64,000 nt of DNA, from the NCBI RefSeq assembly GCF_018598225.1, contig NZ_JAHESF010000007.1, positions 1-64,000 of the forward strand. The letters run 5' to 3'. Shown piece by piece: positions 7,656 through 15,131 of the stretch (positions within the stretch are counted from its first letter, which is position 1; each line of letters opens with the position of its first letter). Both the position numbers and the translations under genes were made by a program. The notes beneath the pieces are model-generated. The model searched no databases and was not told where the DNA came from. It was given only the letters and a program-made list of their open reading frames with translations. The DNA comes from Chryseosolibacter histidinae (GTDB lineage Bacteria > Bacteroidota > Bacteroidia > Cytophagales > Cyclobacteriaceae).

Positions 7656-8837
7656 ATGAAAAGGTTTCTGAAAATACTTAAAATGATTGGTCTGACACTC
7701 GGAGGTATCATCCTCCTGCTTATTATCATCACCGTTGCATTCGTCAACCTGAGTCCACAGTTTGGAAAAAGTCCTTCGGAAGAACAACAAAAGGCTTTCG
7801 CTGCTACCGGGCATTTCAAAGACGGCAAGTTTGAAAACCTGATCCCTACTACCCTCGACCTTGGGTTTTCGAAGGGCGTATCGGTGACGTTCGATATGCT
7901 GTTCAGAAAAGGTCCTGACAGGGAACCCGGCGCGCCGCTTCCGCTGAAGAAGATCGAGCCCGCGGTGGTGGCGAACCGTGCGCCGGACATCGCCAGGCTC
8001 ACCTGGTTCGGGCACTCCGCCTGCCTGCTGGAGATCGATGGAAAAAAGATCCTGTTCGATCCTATGCTCGGTCAATATGCCGGACCGATCCCGGGGCTGT
8101 CGCCAAAAAGATACAACGAAGAATTACCGATCGAGATTGACGCGCTTCCGTTCATTGACGCCATTGTGATCTCGCACGATCATTATGACCACCTCGATCA
8201 TGGATCCATCCTGAAGCTGAAAGAAAAAACAGGAAGGTTCTACGTTCCGCTGGGCGTTGCCGCGCATCTTATCTCATGGGGTGTGAAACCTGAAAATATC
8301 ACAGAGCTTGACTGGTGGCAGGAAGCGCAGCACGACGGGTTCACTTTTATCTGCGCACCGGCACGGCATTTCTCCGGTCGTGGATTCAGCAGGAACGTAA
8401 CATTGTGGAGCTCGTGGATCGTAAAAACGGCAAGCCAGCAGTTGTACTTCAGCGGTGACAGCGGTTATGGCCCACACTTCAAAGAAATCGGTGAGAAGTA
8501 TGGCCCCATGGATTTTGTGATGATGGAATGCGGTCAATACAATGAGTTATGGAAGAGCATTCACATGATGCCGGAGGAAACGGTACAGGCCACCTTAGAT
8601 GTGAAAGGAAAAATGTTGCTACCCATTCATTGGGGCGCCTTCACCCTGGCATTGCACAGCTGGCATGACCCGGCCATCAGGGTAACGGCAGCAGCGCAGG
8701 CAGTTAACCTCCCCGTTGCTACGCCGATCATCGGTGAACAGATCATGCTGGATTATAAGAATGTGCCGCAATCGAAGTGGTGGATGAGAGAGTCCACGGT
8801 CCACGGTCGACAGTCCACGGCAGTACGGGTTAAATGA
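7656..8837 (+). CDS. Membrane-anchored metallo-beta-lactamase-fold hydrolase, NAPE-PLD-like
   Basis: 393 residues from the ATG at 7656. An N-terminal hydrophobic anchor (about residues 10-32) precedes a metallo-beta-lactamase fold: WFGHSACLLEIDGKKILFDP, the metal motif SHDHYDHLDH (first His at 174), HFSGRG, YFSGDSGYG and LPIHWGAF. This set matches the N-acyl-phosphatidylethanolamine phospholipase D-like branch. The substrate in bacteria is not established; a membrane-lipid phosphodiester is the family-based guess. The last about 15 residues (from ESTVHGRQ) are encoded by intergenic repeat family A, so the original C-terminus seems to have been replaced or extended. Confidence 0.88.
   Translation: MKRFLKILKMIGLTLGGIILLLIIITVAFVNLSPQFGKSPSEEQQKAFAATGHFKDGKFENLIPTTLDLGFSKGVSVTFDMLFRKGPDREPGAPLPLKKIEPAVVANRAPDIARLTWFGHSACLLEIDGKKILFDPMLGQYAGPIPGLSPKRYNEELPIEIDALPFIDAIVISHDHYDHLDHGSILKLKEKTGRFYVPLGVAAHLISWGVKPENITELDWWQEAQHDGFTFICAPARHFSGRGFSRNVTLWSSWIVKTASQQLYFSGDSGYGPHFKEIGEKYGPMDFVMMECGQYNELWKSIHMMPEETVQATLDVKGKMLLPIHWGAFTLALHSWHDPAIRVTAAAQAVNLPVATPIIGEQIMLDYKNVPQSKWWMRESTVHGRQSTAVRVK
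8790..8833. repeat. Word repeat, family A (AGTCCACGG), overlapping a gene end
   Basis: Iterated AGTCCACGG, TCCACGG, TCGACAGTCCACGG and a final CAGTACGG. It overlaps the 3' end of the metallohydrolase gene and supplies its stop codon region. Related copies are at 24448-24480 and 37961-37993. Confidence 0.75.
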
Positions 8838-8847
8838 TGGGGGTGTA

Positions 8848-9348
8848 CTATTTTTTAGTGAGGCCATCCAGGTGCTTCAACAAAGTCGGGATGCGGTAAT
8901 CGCCGTGCATGTGTCTGATGTAGTTGCTGGCTACGTCCAGGTCGATGCCCAGCGCGGTGACAAATAGCGGACGTTCACTCTCGCCGCGAAAAACTTCACG
9001 TTTGCCTTCGTTGATCAACGCAAAATTTGTTTTGGCTACGCCGATCACCGGGATCTTTTGATCGAGGCGCCCGTAGAGATGCCCGCCAAGACCGGGTTTA
9101 CCGTGGTCGTCGAGAATAACGAACCCGTCTATGATAATGGCTTCGACTTCAGTCAGATCGATCCTGCTCAACAAGCTAAGGATGCATGGGAGCTCTCTTT
9201 TGTAAAATTCGCCGGGTTGATAGTCGGCAACATCATCAAGCGTTTCCGTGAAAACCTCATGGGGTTGTGCGTCGGTCCAGGCGTTGAAACCGATGGCAAC
9301 CGTTTTGGCCTTTTTATCGGAATAATAGGTATCGAAGGCAAGTATCAT
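8848..9348 (-). CDS. nfi: Endonuclease V (deoxyinosine-specific repair nuclease), short form
   Basis: 166 residues. It carries the order of motifs of endonuclease V: an N-terminal aspartate in LAFDTYY (Asp6), YQPGEFYKRE (Glu52), IIIDGF (Asp74) followed by GLGGHLYG, and IGVAKTNF (Lys106). These match the metal-binding residues of the enzyme, which cuts DNA (or RNA) one base 3' of a deaminated adenine. Typical bacterial enzymes are about 220 residues. This one lacks the N-terminal extension and parts of the damage-pocket region, and the usual DG-x-G is DGF, so activity on inosine is likely but not certain. It is convergent with the metallohydrolase gene. Confidence 0.82.
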   Translation of the reverse strand: MILAFDTYYSDKKAKTVAIGFNAWTDAQPHEVFTETLDDVADYQPGEFYKRELPCILSLLSRIDLTEVEAIIIDGFVILDDHGKPGLGGHLYGRLDQKIPVIGVAKTNFALINEGKREVFRGESERPLFVTALGIDLDVASNYIRHMHGDYRIPTLLKHLDGLTKK

Positions 9349-9438
9349 GGTTCAGGCCTGTAAATACAGCTTTTTGCAGAAACATAAAAGTATCGTAAAG
9401 CCGCTTAAAACCGCCGGCATTCCATTCAATTTTAAACA

Positions 9439-9458
9439 TTCCAGGTTGTTTCCGGAAT
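9439..9458 (+). promoter_or_regulatory. Putative OmpR-type operator, copy 1 (before the response regulator gene)
   Basis: Direct repeat ATTCC-N6-TTTCC with an 11-bp period, the spacing of head-to-tail PhoB/OmpR half-sites. The 20 bases 9439-9458 are identical to 12331-12350. The site begins 27 bases before the -7 box at 9466 and contains the TTG at the -33 position, suggesting autoregulation. Confidence 0.6.
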
Positions 9459-9465
9459 TGTGGCC

Positions 9466-9473
9466 TATTTTTG
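9466..9473 (+). promoter_or_regulatory. Bacteroidota -7 promoter element of the OmpR-type operon
   Basis: TATTTTTG matches TAnnTTTG exactly and lies 30 bases before the response regulator ATG. Confidence 0.6.
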
Positions 9474-9502
9474 TGTGAAGTTCAAACGGCATCAAAAAGC
9501 AG

Positions 9503-10180
9503 ATGAAGATCCTGGTGATAGAAGACGAGCCCGACATGCGTGAGGTGATCATTGACTCGCTGGAAAAGGAAAAATTCCTCGTTGAAAGTGCGGCTGGCTA
9601 TCATGCCGCGATGGATAAAGTGGCCGCCTATGATTACGATTGCATCCTGCTCGATATTATGCTTCCCGACGGCAGCGGACTCTCCCTGCTGGAAGAATTC
9701 AAAAAACTGAAAAAGCGCGACAGCGTCATCATCATCTCAGCAAAAAATGCGGTTGACGATAAAGTAAAAGGTCTCAACCTGGGCGCCGACGATTACCTGG
9801 CAAAACCTTTTCACCTGGCCGAGCTTACGGCCCGCGTAAAGTCTGTGATCAGAAGAAAAACCGCTGAAGGGCAAATGATGCTCGAGCTGAACAACATCAC
9901 CGTAGACACCGGCAACCGTGTGGTGTATGTGGCCGGGCAGGAACTGGCGCTGAACCGGAAGGAGTTCGACATTCTCGCTTATTTCATGGCCAACAAGAAC
10001 AGGCTCATCAACAAGACCGCGCTGGCCGAACACATCTGGGGTGATGGTACAGACCAGGCAGACGATTTCGAGTTCATCTACTCGCAGATCAAGAACCTGA
10101 GAAAAAAACTGAAAGATGCAGACGCGGCGGTGGAGATCCAGGCCGTGTATGGCATCGGGTACAAACTGGCAGGCCGTTGA
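9503..10180 (+). CDS. OmpR-family response regulator
   Basis: 225 residues: a receiver domain with acidic pocket EDE (8-9), phosphoacceptor Asp51 (LLDIMLPDGSG) and the conserved Lys in AKPF, followed by a winged-helix domain (about 125-222) with the RKEFDIL and AVYGIGYKL signatures. It would bind tandem 11-bp half-sites when phosphorylated by the histidine kinase encoded directly downstream, whose TTG start overlaps this stop. A direct-repeat operator precedes this gene and two nearby units, which suggests an autoregulated local regulon. Confidence 0.93.
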   Translation: MKILVIEDEPDMREVIIDSLEKEKFLVESAAGYHAAMDKVAAYDYDCILLDIMLPDGSGLSLLEEFKKLKKRDSVIIISAKNAVDDKVKGLNLGADDYLAKPFHLAELTARVKSVIRRKTAEGQMMLELNNITVDTGNRVVYVAGQELALNRKEFDILAYFMANKNRLINKTALAEHIWGDGTDQADDFEFIYSQIKNLRKKLKDADAAVEIQAVYGIGYKLAGR

Positions 10181-11451
10181 AATTACTGAACCATACGCTC
10201 TCTTACCTTGCGGTGATGCTCCTGGTGGTGATCGGGGCATGGGCTACTATTTTTTATGTGAACATGCTGGATGAGATTCAGGACAGCATCGACGATGGCC
10301 TCGAGAACTCCAAGCTGCTGATCATCGACAAAGTAAAAGAAGACACCATCCTGCTGCACAAAACCGATTTCATGGAAAGCAACTATGCGATCCATGCCAT
10401 CACGGAAGAAACGGCCCGCAATTATCACGAGGCCTACCTGGACTCCACGCTTTATATGCAGAATGAAGAAGACAACGAGCCAGTGAGGATCCTCAAAACG
10501 GCTTTCCGCGCCACCAACGGAAAGTACTACGAGCTGCAGATCGTCTCCTCGATGGTGGAAGAAGACGACCTGATCGAAGACTTATTCTTCGCCATCCTCT
10601 GGCTCTATGTTGCATTGCTGGCCAGCGTGCTCATCATCAACAATCTGCTGCTCCGACGGATTTGGAAACCTTTCTATCACGCGCTCGACAACCTCGAAAG
10701 ATTCAAACCCGGCAGCCAGGAAAGTTTCACACCTGTGAGCAGTAACGTGAATGAATTCAGCAGCCTGAACAAGACCATTGCATCGCTACTGCAGCGGACT
10801 ACAGAGACCTTCAATAGCCAGAAACAGTTTATCGAAAATGCGGCGCACGAGCTGCAAACGCCGCTGGCCATCAGCATCAACAAGCTGGAATTGCTCACGG
10901 AGAAAAATACACTTACGGAAGATCAGCTGCACGAGATCGGGGCCGTGATCAATAACCTTGAGCGGCTCACACGACTCAACAAAACCTTGCTGCTGCTTTC
11001 GCGCATCGAGAACAGACAGTTTCCGGAAGTTCATTCGATAGATTTCAACGCATTGGTGAACCGGCTTGTGACACTCTTCACAGACCTGGCCGAGTTCAAA
11101 TCCGTGAAGATCACTGTGATCGATAAGGGTACATTATCCGGCAACATGAACGCGGAGCTGGCCGAGATCCTGGTATCGAATCTTTTAAAAAATGCCATCA
11201 CCCACAATTACCCGGGAGGGTTTGTTGAAGTAACGGTCGATGGCACTGGCCTCTCCGTTGCCAACAGCAGCGGGTCTGCAGCGCTCGATGCCACTCAGGT
11301 GTTCAAACGGTTTTACAAAAATTCGCCCGAAAAAAATTCCTCCGGCCTGGGGCTGGCCATCGTGAAGTCCATCGCTGACTACTATCAATTATCTGTCGGC
11401 TACACACACAACGGCCGGCATCAGTTCACCATCAGGTTCCCTGAAGCTTAA
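10177..11451 (+). CDS. Sensor histidine kinase, partner of the OmpR-type regulator
   Basis: 424 residues starting with TTG in a TTGA overlap with the regulator stop; the next in-frame ATG would remove half of the first membrane helix. Two membrane helices (about 8-27 and 137-157) bracket a short, acidic periplasmic domain of about 110 residues. The H-box NAAHELQTPLA has its His at 224. N-box NLLKNAITHNYP and G-box GLGLAI follow. The acidic sensor domain, with many D/E residues, could sense cations or cationic peptides; that is a guess. It phosphorylates the adjacent regulator. Confidence 0.92.
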   Translation: MKLLNHTLSYLAVMLLVVIGAWATIFYVNMLDEIQDSIDDGLENSKLLIIDKVKEDTILLHKTDFMESNYAIHAITEETARNYHEAYLDSTLYMQNEEDNEPVRILKTAFRATNGKYYELQIVSSMVEEDDLIEDLFFAILWLYVALLASVLIINNLLLRRIWKPFYHALDNLERFKPGSQESFTPVSSNVNEFSSLNKTIASLLQRTTETFNSQKQFIENAAHELQTPLAISINKLELLTEKNTLTEDQLHEIGAVINNLERLTRLNKTLLLLSRIENRQFPEVHSIDFNALVNRLVTLFTDLAEFKSVKITVIDKGTLSGNMNAELAEILVSNLLKNAITHNYPGGFVEVTVDGTGLSVANSSGSAALDATQVFKRFYKNSPEKNSSGLGLAIVKSIADYYQLSVGYTHNGRHQFTIRFPEA

Positions 11452-11458
11452 AAGGGTT

Positions 11459-11478
11459 TTCCCGATTGTTTCCTGTTT
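11459..11478 (+). promoter_or_regulatory. Putative OmpR-type operator, copy 2 (before the outer-membrane-type gene)
   Basis: TTTCC-N6-TTTCC, matching the other two copies at 15 of 20 positions. It starts 27 bases before a T-rich -7-like element ending in TTTG at 11493, the same spacing as at the other two sites. Confidence 0.45.
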
Positions 11479-11514
11479 CGCATCCTTTTTTTGCCAGCAG
11501 AAAACAACGAGCTT

Positions 11515-12321
11515 ATGACACAATACCGGATCATTTTAATAGCACTCACAACATTATGTCTCAGGGGATTTTCACAAACACCGGATGCGCTGCCCGCCAA
11601 GGTATCACATGCGGAGCCCATTTACTTTGACCTGATCCGCGACCTGGGCGCGCGCAAAGGTGAGCGTGAGCTGAACATCGGTATAGGTATGACGAGTACC
11701 CGCAGCTATACAGCACACACTTATCTTGTTGAATACGAGTTCGCACCCCTGAACAGGCTTGGCCTGGAGATCGAGCTGCCCCTCGCTTTTTATTCACCTG
11801 TGAGCAAAGAAAACGCAGCGGGCCTCCACGCGCATAGTGGCATCGAAGGCATCAAGACGGCTGTTCAATACTCGTTCTTTGTCTCTGAAAAATTGCAGAC
11901 CACCATGGCTGCAGGTTATATCTTTGAATCGAAGCAGGGTCCGAACCTGCTGCGGCGACGGGGCGGCCTCCACAATCCTTTTATGATCATTGCCAAAAAA
12001 TGGGGCAGCCAGTTTCACAGCCTGATCTACGCAGGTCCATCTTTTGAACGCGATACAGAATATAAGCGCCAAAAAACCAGCTGGCTCGTGAATGCCAACG
12101 TTCACTATACCCTGCCGGGCACCAGGAACTTTGTGGGCATCGAGACCAATGAAAAGATCGATCACCATCACTTCGAAATGATCGTCAGGCCACAGGTAAA
12201 GATGGCACTGAGCGCCACCACATCGCTGGGGCTTGCTTTAGGAATTCCCGCCGGCGTTCATGACACGCATCTCGACTTTTTGCTACGCTGGGTGTACGAG
12301 GCCCGGAAAAAAGTGAAATAG
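11515..12321 (+). CDS. HAEPIY-type outer-membrane beta-barrel-like protein
   Basis: 268 residues from the ATG at 11515 (the open frame begins with a TTG at 11491). A signal peptide ends near FSQ (residue 20). The mature N-terminus carries HAEPIYFDLIRDLGARKGERE, a conserved block of a Bacteroidota family usually seen with sensor kinases and PepSY-like proteins. The remainder alternates short beta strands (for example LGLEIELPLAF, SLIYAGPSF) and ends in hydrophobic/aromatic strands, consistent with an outer-membrane barrel. It is probably controlled by the preceding two-component system through the site at 11459. Molecular function unknown. Confidence 0.72.
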   Translation: MTQYRIILIALTTLCLRGFSQTPDALPAKVSHAEPIYFDLIRDLGARKGERELNIGIGMTSTRSYTAHTYLVEYEFAPLNRLGLEIELPLAFYSPVSKENAAGLHAHSGIEGIKTAVQYSFFVSEKLQTTMAAGYIFESKQGPNLLRRRGGLHNPFMIIAKKWGSQFHSLIYAGPSFERDTEYKRQKTSWLVNANVHYTLPGTRNFVGIETNEKIDHHHFEMIVRPQVKMALSATTSLGLALGIPAGVHDTHLDFLLRWVYEARKKVK

Positions 12322-12330
12322 GGCGAATGT

Positions 12331-12350
12331 TTCCAGGTTGTTTCCGGAAT
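12331..12350 (+). promoter_or_regulatory. Putative OmpR-type operator, copy 3 (before the PepSY-like gene)
   Basis: The 20 bases are identical to 9439-9458 (TTTCC-N6-TTTCC). The distance to the -7-like element CAATTTTG at 12358 is again 27 bases from the start of the site. Confidence 0.6.
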
Positions 12351-12406
12351 CGTATCACAATTTTGAATCATTAATAATATATTGTCGAACATAAAAAGTA
12401 TCAATC

Positions 12407-12850
12407 ATGAAAACGCTGATCTTTATTTTATTAGGAGCCGCCGGACTTCATACCGTAGCCGCTGCTCAGGATATTCCACAAAGCCAGGTGCCCGCGGTTG
12501 TATTGAACGCATTTCAATCGAAGTTCCAGAATACGAAAGATCTTGAATGGGAGCTCAAGGGGGAATTGTACAAGGCAGAGTTCGAGGTGGGCTCACGCGA
12601 GCATGAGGTGTGGATCAACAAAAGTGGTGTGATCACCCGCCACAAAGAAGATTTTCCCAAGAGCCAGCTGCCGGAAGTGATCCGCGAAAAGCTGGCAAAG
12701 GAATTCAAAGACTACAAGATCGACGATGCCGATAAGATCGAAGCAGATGGAAAGATCTTCTATCAGGTAGACCTCGACAGCCCTCAGGGAGACCGCAAAC
12801 TGCTGTTCAGGGCCGACGGCCAGTTGCAGGAAAATAAACAGGGCAAATAA
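12407..12850 (+). CDS. Secreted PepSY-like protein
   Basis: 147 residues with a cleavable signal peptide (ending near AAAQ, residue 21). Two repeated units with the PepSY-like pattern 'VxxxFxxxFxxxKDLEWE...YKAEFEVG...VWINKSG' and 'IREKLAKEFKDYKIDDADKIEADGKIFYQVDL...' follow. This is the BLIP-fold PepSY-like family of Bacteroidota, periplasmic and often linked to two-component systems. An identical operator to that of the regulator gene lies upstream, so it is probably an output of that system; a role in inhibiting or sensing envelope proteases is only a family-level guess. Confidence 0.8.
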   Translation: MKTLIFILLGAAGLHTVAAAQDIPQSQVPAVVLNAFQSKFQNTKDLEWELKGELYKAEFEVGSREHEVWINKSGVITRHKEDFPKSQLPEVIREKLAKEFKDYKIDDADKIEADGKIFYQVDLDSPQGDRKLLFRADGQLQENKQGK

Positions 12851-12857
12851 GAGTTTT

Positions 12858-12910
12858 GAGCTGTGAGCCGCGAGCTTCGAGGGCGTTCCCGTCTCGCAGC
12901 TCGCGGCTCA
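12858..12910. repeat. Inverted word repeat, family C (GAGCTGCGAGC), between convergent genes
   Basis: The left arm 12858-12881 (GAGCTGTGAGCCGCGAGCTTCGAG) pairs with the right arm 12893-12910; TGAGCCGCGAGCT is perfectly complementary. It sits in the 70-base gap between two convergent stop codons and would form a strong hairpin in both transcripts, so it may act as a bidirectional terminator although no T-run follows. Confidence 0.75.
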
Positions 12911-12920
12911 TAACCCGAGG

Positions 12921-13946
12921 CTATACCAAAACGGGCTCCGAGATCTCGCTCAGGAACTGCTTCAGCGCTTTGATCTTTTCCTTGTTCTCCGTGATCTGTT
13001 TCTTCACTTCCAGCTCCAGGTACTCTCTCGTAACCGTGCGGGCATCAGCCATATCTGAATATTCCTTGTCTTTGATCTCGATGTTCAACCGGAGATAATT
13101 TCCATCGGCGAGCATCTCACCACTTTCGTAATCGGTTGTCTGATTCACGCCCCGCATCATGATGTCGGTGATCCTGGTCACCCATTGCAGCTGTCCCCAG
13201 CGCACTGCTTCCTTGCGTGTAATGGTACCGGTATAAGAGCCGGTGCCCAGCGAGAGCACCCTGATGTCTTCAAAGGCCACGGGCGTTCCGTCTTTCTTTT
13301 TATAAAAACCTCTGTTGCCATATTTGCTGATCTCGGCGATGGCTGCCATGGTGGGGTTGTTCACATACACGCCACCGTCGATGCCGGTGAGCTGTTTGCC
13401 TTTGTAGTTGAACGTGTAGGCAGGCAGATACGTCGGGGCTGCGGAAGTAGCGCGGCAAATATCGTGGATCTTTGCGTTGGCACTTTCATCGCCATGGGCT
13501 TCGGCCGACTTAAAAAACACGGGACGGTTGCCACTCAGGTCATAAGTTGAAACGAGGATGGGGCGCAGCGAATCTTTAATGCGTTGTCCCGCTACAAATT
13601 GACGCAATACCTTCTCAACCCCCGAAGCACTGTATGCCGGCGAGAACAGGTCGGTGATGCCGTACAGGAACTTCCAGATGCCGGAGCGGACCGGGAAGAT
13701 CACCTTGCCTTTTTGAATGTAGATCTCGGCAATATCTTTCAGGTTATACATGGGCTTGTCCGGATCTTTGCGGTCGCGAAGGGTGAGGCACGATGCAATG
13801 AGTCCTCCGGTGGAAGTGCCGGCCACCATATCGAATGTATCCAGCACACTTTTACCGGTGATCTCTTCCACTTTTTGAAGGATGCGGGTGGGCACAATGC
13901 CGCGCAAACCGCCCCCGTCGATGGTCAGGATATTGAATGTTGACAT
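12921..13946 (-). CDS. Patatin-like phospholipase
   Basis: 341 residues with the full patatin signature: oxyanion loop DGGGLRG (10-16), nucleophile GTSTGG (Ser45) and catalytic DGG (Asp190). There is no signal peptide, so it is cytoplasmic. The organisation, with 'ILTIDGGGLRGIVP' at the N-terminus and about 340 residues, resembles the CapV-type effectors of CBASS as well as stand-alone acyl hydrolases. There is no cyclic-nucleotide synthase next to it, so I call it a stand-alone phospholipase A-type enzyme. A terminator-like hairpin lies in its upstream leader region (14033-14083). Confidence 0.9.
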   Translation of the reverse strand: MSTFNILTIDGGGLRGIVPTRILQKVEEITGKSVLDTFDMVAGTSTGGLIASCLTLRDRKDPDKPMYNLKDIAEIYIQKGKVIFPVRSGIWKFLYGITDLFSPAYSASGVEKVLRQFVAGQRIKDSLRPILVSTYDLSGNRPVFFKSAEAHGDESANAKIHDICRATSAAPTYLPAYTFNYKGKQLTGIDGGVYVNNPTMAAIAEISKYGNRGFYKKKDGTPVAFEDIRVLSLGTGSYTGTITRKEAVRWGQLQWVTRITDIMMRGVNQTTDYESGEMLADGNYLRLNIEIKDKEYSDMADARTVTREYLELEVKKQITENKEKIKALKQFLSEISEPVLV

Positions 13947-14032
13947 AAGGTATTTTTTTAAGTTTATCGATGAACAGGAGAAATATTTTGATCACACGAT
14001 GCGGTGACGGACATGCACAATAGCCAGAAAAT

Positions 14033-14083
14033 AAAAAAACCCATCTTTTTCATCACCTCTTGAAGGTGTCAGAAATAGATGGG
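14033..14083 (-). terminator. Minus-strand intrinsic terminator or leader attenuator upstream of the patatin gene
   Basis: On the minus strand AGCCCATCT (from 14083) pairs with AGATGGG (to 14040) and is followed by TTTTTTTA. Inside the loop a second stem CACCT/AGGTG (14054-14058 with 14064-14068) forms. No annotated minus-strand gene ends here: the next upstream minus gene is at 15539. It either terminates an unannotated small RNA or attenuates the patatin transcript. Confidence 0.6.
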
Positions 14084-14131
14084 CTCTATGCATTCAATAT
14101 AGAAAAGTGGCCGGTATTCTCCAAATTAAAT

Positions 14132-14307
14132 CAGTAGGCAATTGACAATAGGCAGTAGGCAACGTGCAGGCCCTGAGGTACAAGACTGTGTTACGTTCGC
14201 CAACCAAGGCATACGAAGCTTGCCAAACTTGACTGCAACTCGTCCTTTGCCTACTGTCCCGATCTTGATCGGTCCCGATAGCTATCGGGATGCCTACTGC
14301 CTACTGA
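14132..14307. repeat. Inverted word repeat, family F (GGCAGTAGGCAA), with an inner 18-bp palindrome
   Basis: The left arm 14132-14162 iterates CAGTAGGCA / ATAGGCAGTAGGC. The right arm 14246-14307 iterates TTGCCTACTG / TGCCTACTGCCTACTGA. Within the right arm is the perfect palindrome TCCCGATAGCTATCGGGA (14273-14290), with another GATC-containing palindromic stretch before it. This fills the gap upstream of the SNase gene. Confidence 0.75.
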
Positions 14308-14318
14308 TACCAAAAGCC

Positions 14319-14326
14319 TATATTTG
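14319..14326 (+). promoter_or_regulatory. -7 promoter element of the SNase gene
   Basis: TATATTTG matches TAnnTTTG and ends 39 bases before the ATG. It directly follows the right arm of repeat F. Confidence 0.5.
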
Positions 14327-14365
14327 AACGTTTGACAACGAGACTACATCATTCGCACACGGCCC

Positions 14366-14863
14366 ATGCACTATTTTTTAAACTTTACCATTACCCTCTT
14401 TTTTCTATTCCACAACATTCATCCACTCGCTCCAGGGCGCACTGGCGACACGAAGCCGAAATATTATGTTGTTTCAAAGGTGGTTGACGGAGACACCTTC
14501 CGTGTTAATGACGGAACGGAAAAAGGCATGCGGGTAAGGCTCATCGGTGTGGATGCGCCCGAATCGCGGAATACCGGGAGAAAGAAAATAGGATACTTCG
14601 GCAAACAATCGAAGGAATATTTGCAGAAGCTGCTCACCGGAAAAAAAGTGCGACTCGAATTTGACGTGGGTAAAACGGATCGATATGGCAGAACCCTCGC
14701 CTATGTTTACCTGCAAGACGGCACCTTCGTGAACGCCTCTCTCATCAAACAGGGTTATGCCATGGTAATGACCGTGCCGCCCAATGTCAAATTCGCCGAC
14801 CTCTTTACCAAACTTCAGCAGGAAGCGAGGAGGGGTAATAAAGGTCTGTGGGGCAAACATTAG
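14366..14863 (+). CDS. Secreted thermonuclease-like (SNase) protein
   Basis: 165 residues. A hydrophobic N-terminus (1-21) suggests export or anchoring. The SNase OB-fold follows: VVDGDTFRV (calcium-site Asp41/Asp43), RVRLIGVDAPE (Arg58, Asp63, Glu66), TDRYGRTLAYVY and the C-terminal helix EARRGNKGLWG. The catalytic set of staphylococcal nuclease is present, so it should cut DNA and RNA at 5' phosphates in a calcium-dependent way in the periplasm or outside. It stands alone between two word-repeat blocks. Confidence 0.92.
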   Translation: MHYFLNFTITLFFLFHNIHPLAPGRTGDTKPKYYVVSKVVDGDTFRVNDGTEKGMRVRLIGVDAPESRNTGRKKIGYFGKQSKEYLQKLLTGKKVRLEFDVGKTDRYGRTLAYVYLQDGTFVNASLIKQGYAMVMTVPPNVKFADLFTKLQQEARRGNKGLWGKH

Positions 14864-14866
14864 TTA

Positions 14867-14992
14867 GTGAATGGTATTCGGGTATTCGGTAATCGGTTTT
14901 GAGAGTTTTATACACCGTTACTGATTACCGATTACCGGTCACTGATTACTGATTACCGGTTACCGGTTACCGGTTACCGATCACCGGTTCAC
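14867..14992. repeat. Inverted word repeat, family E (GGTAATCGGTAATCGGT)
   Basis: The left arm 14867-14897 (ATGGTATTCGGGTATTCGGTAATCGGT) starts three bases after the SNase stop. The long right arm 14914-14992 iterates ACTGATTACCG and then GGTTACC four times. A single short word of the same type (CCGGTAATCGGTTGA) recurs near 30950. Confidence 0.75.
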
Positions 14993-15131
14993 CAACTCCT
15001 GACAGGATTTCCTGATCTTAAAATAGTTCCCGCCGCATTCAGCAAATCTGTCTTCCTCTCCGCCTATTTGTCCTGAAATGGAAACTGGTATAGGTGTTGT
15101 TCCTCACCGTTCCCGAAGGAGAAAACCTGAA

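Noticed and set aside
12921-13946. Patatin-like gene as CapV effector of a CBASS defence system
   Set aside because: No CD-NTase, E1/E2 or JAB gene in the neighbourhood; both flanks are PepSY-like and SNase genes separated by repeats.
14273-14290. Regulator operator of 18-bp perfect palindrome
   Set aside because: It is embedded in the right arm of a word repeat, so it is more simply part of that element, although operator function is not excluded.
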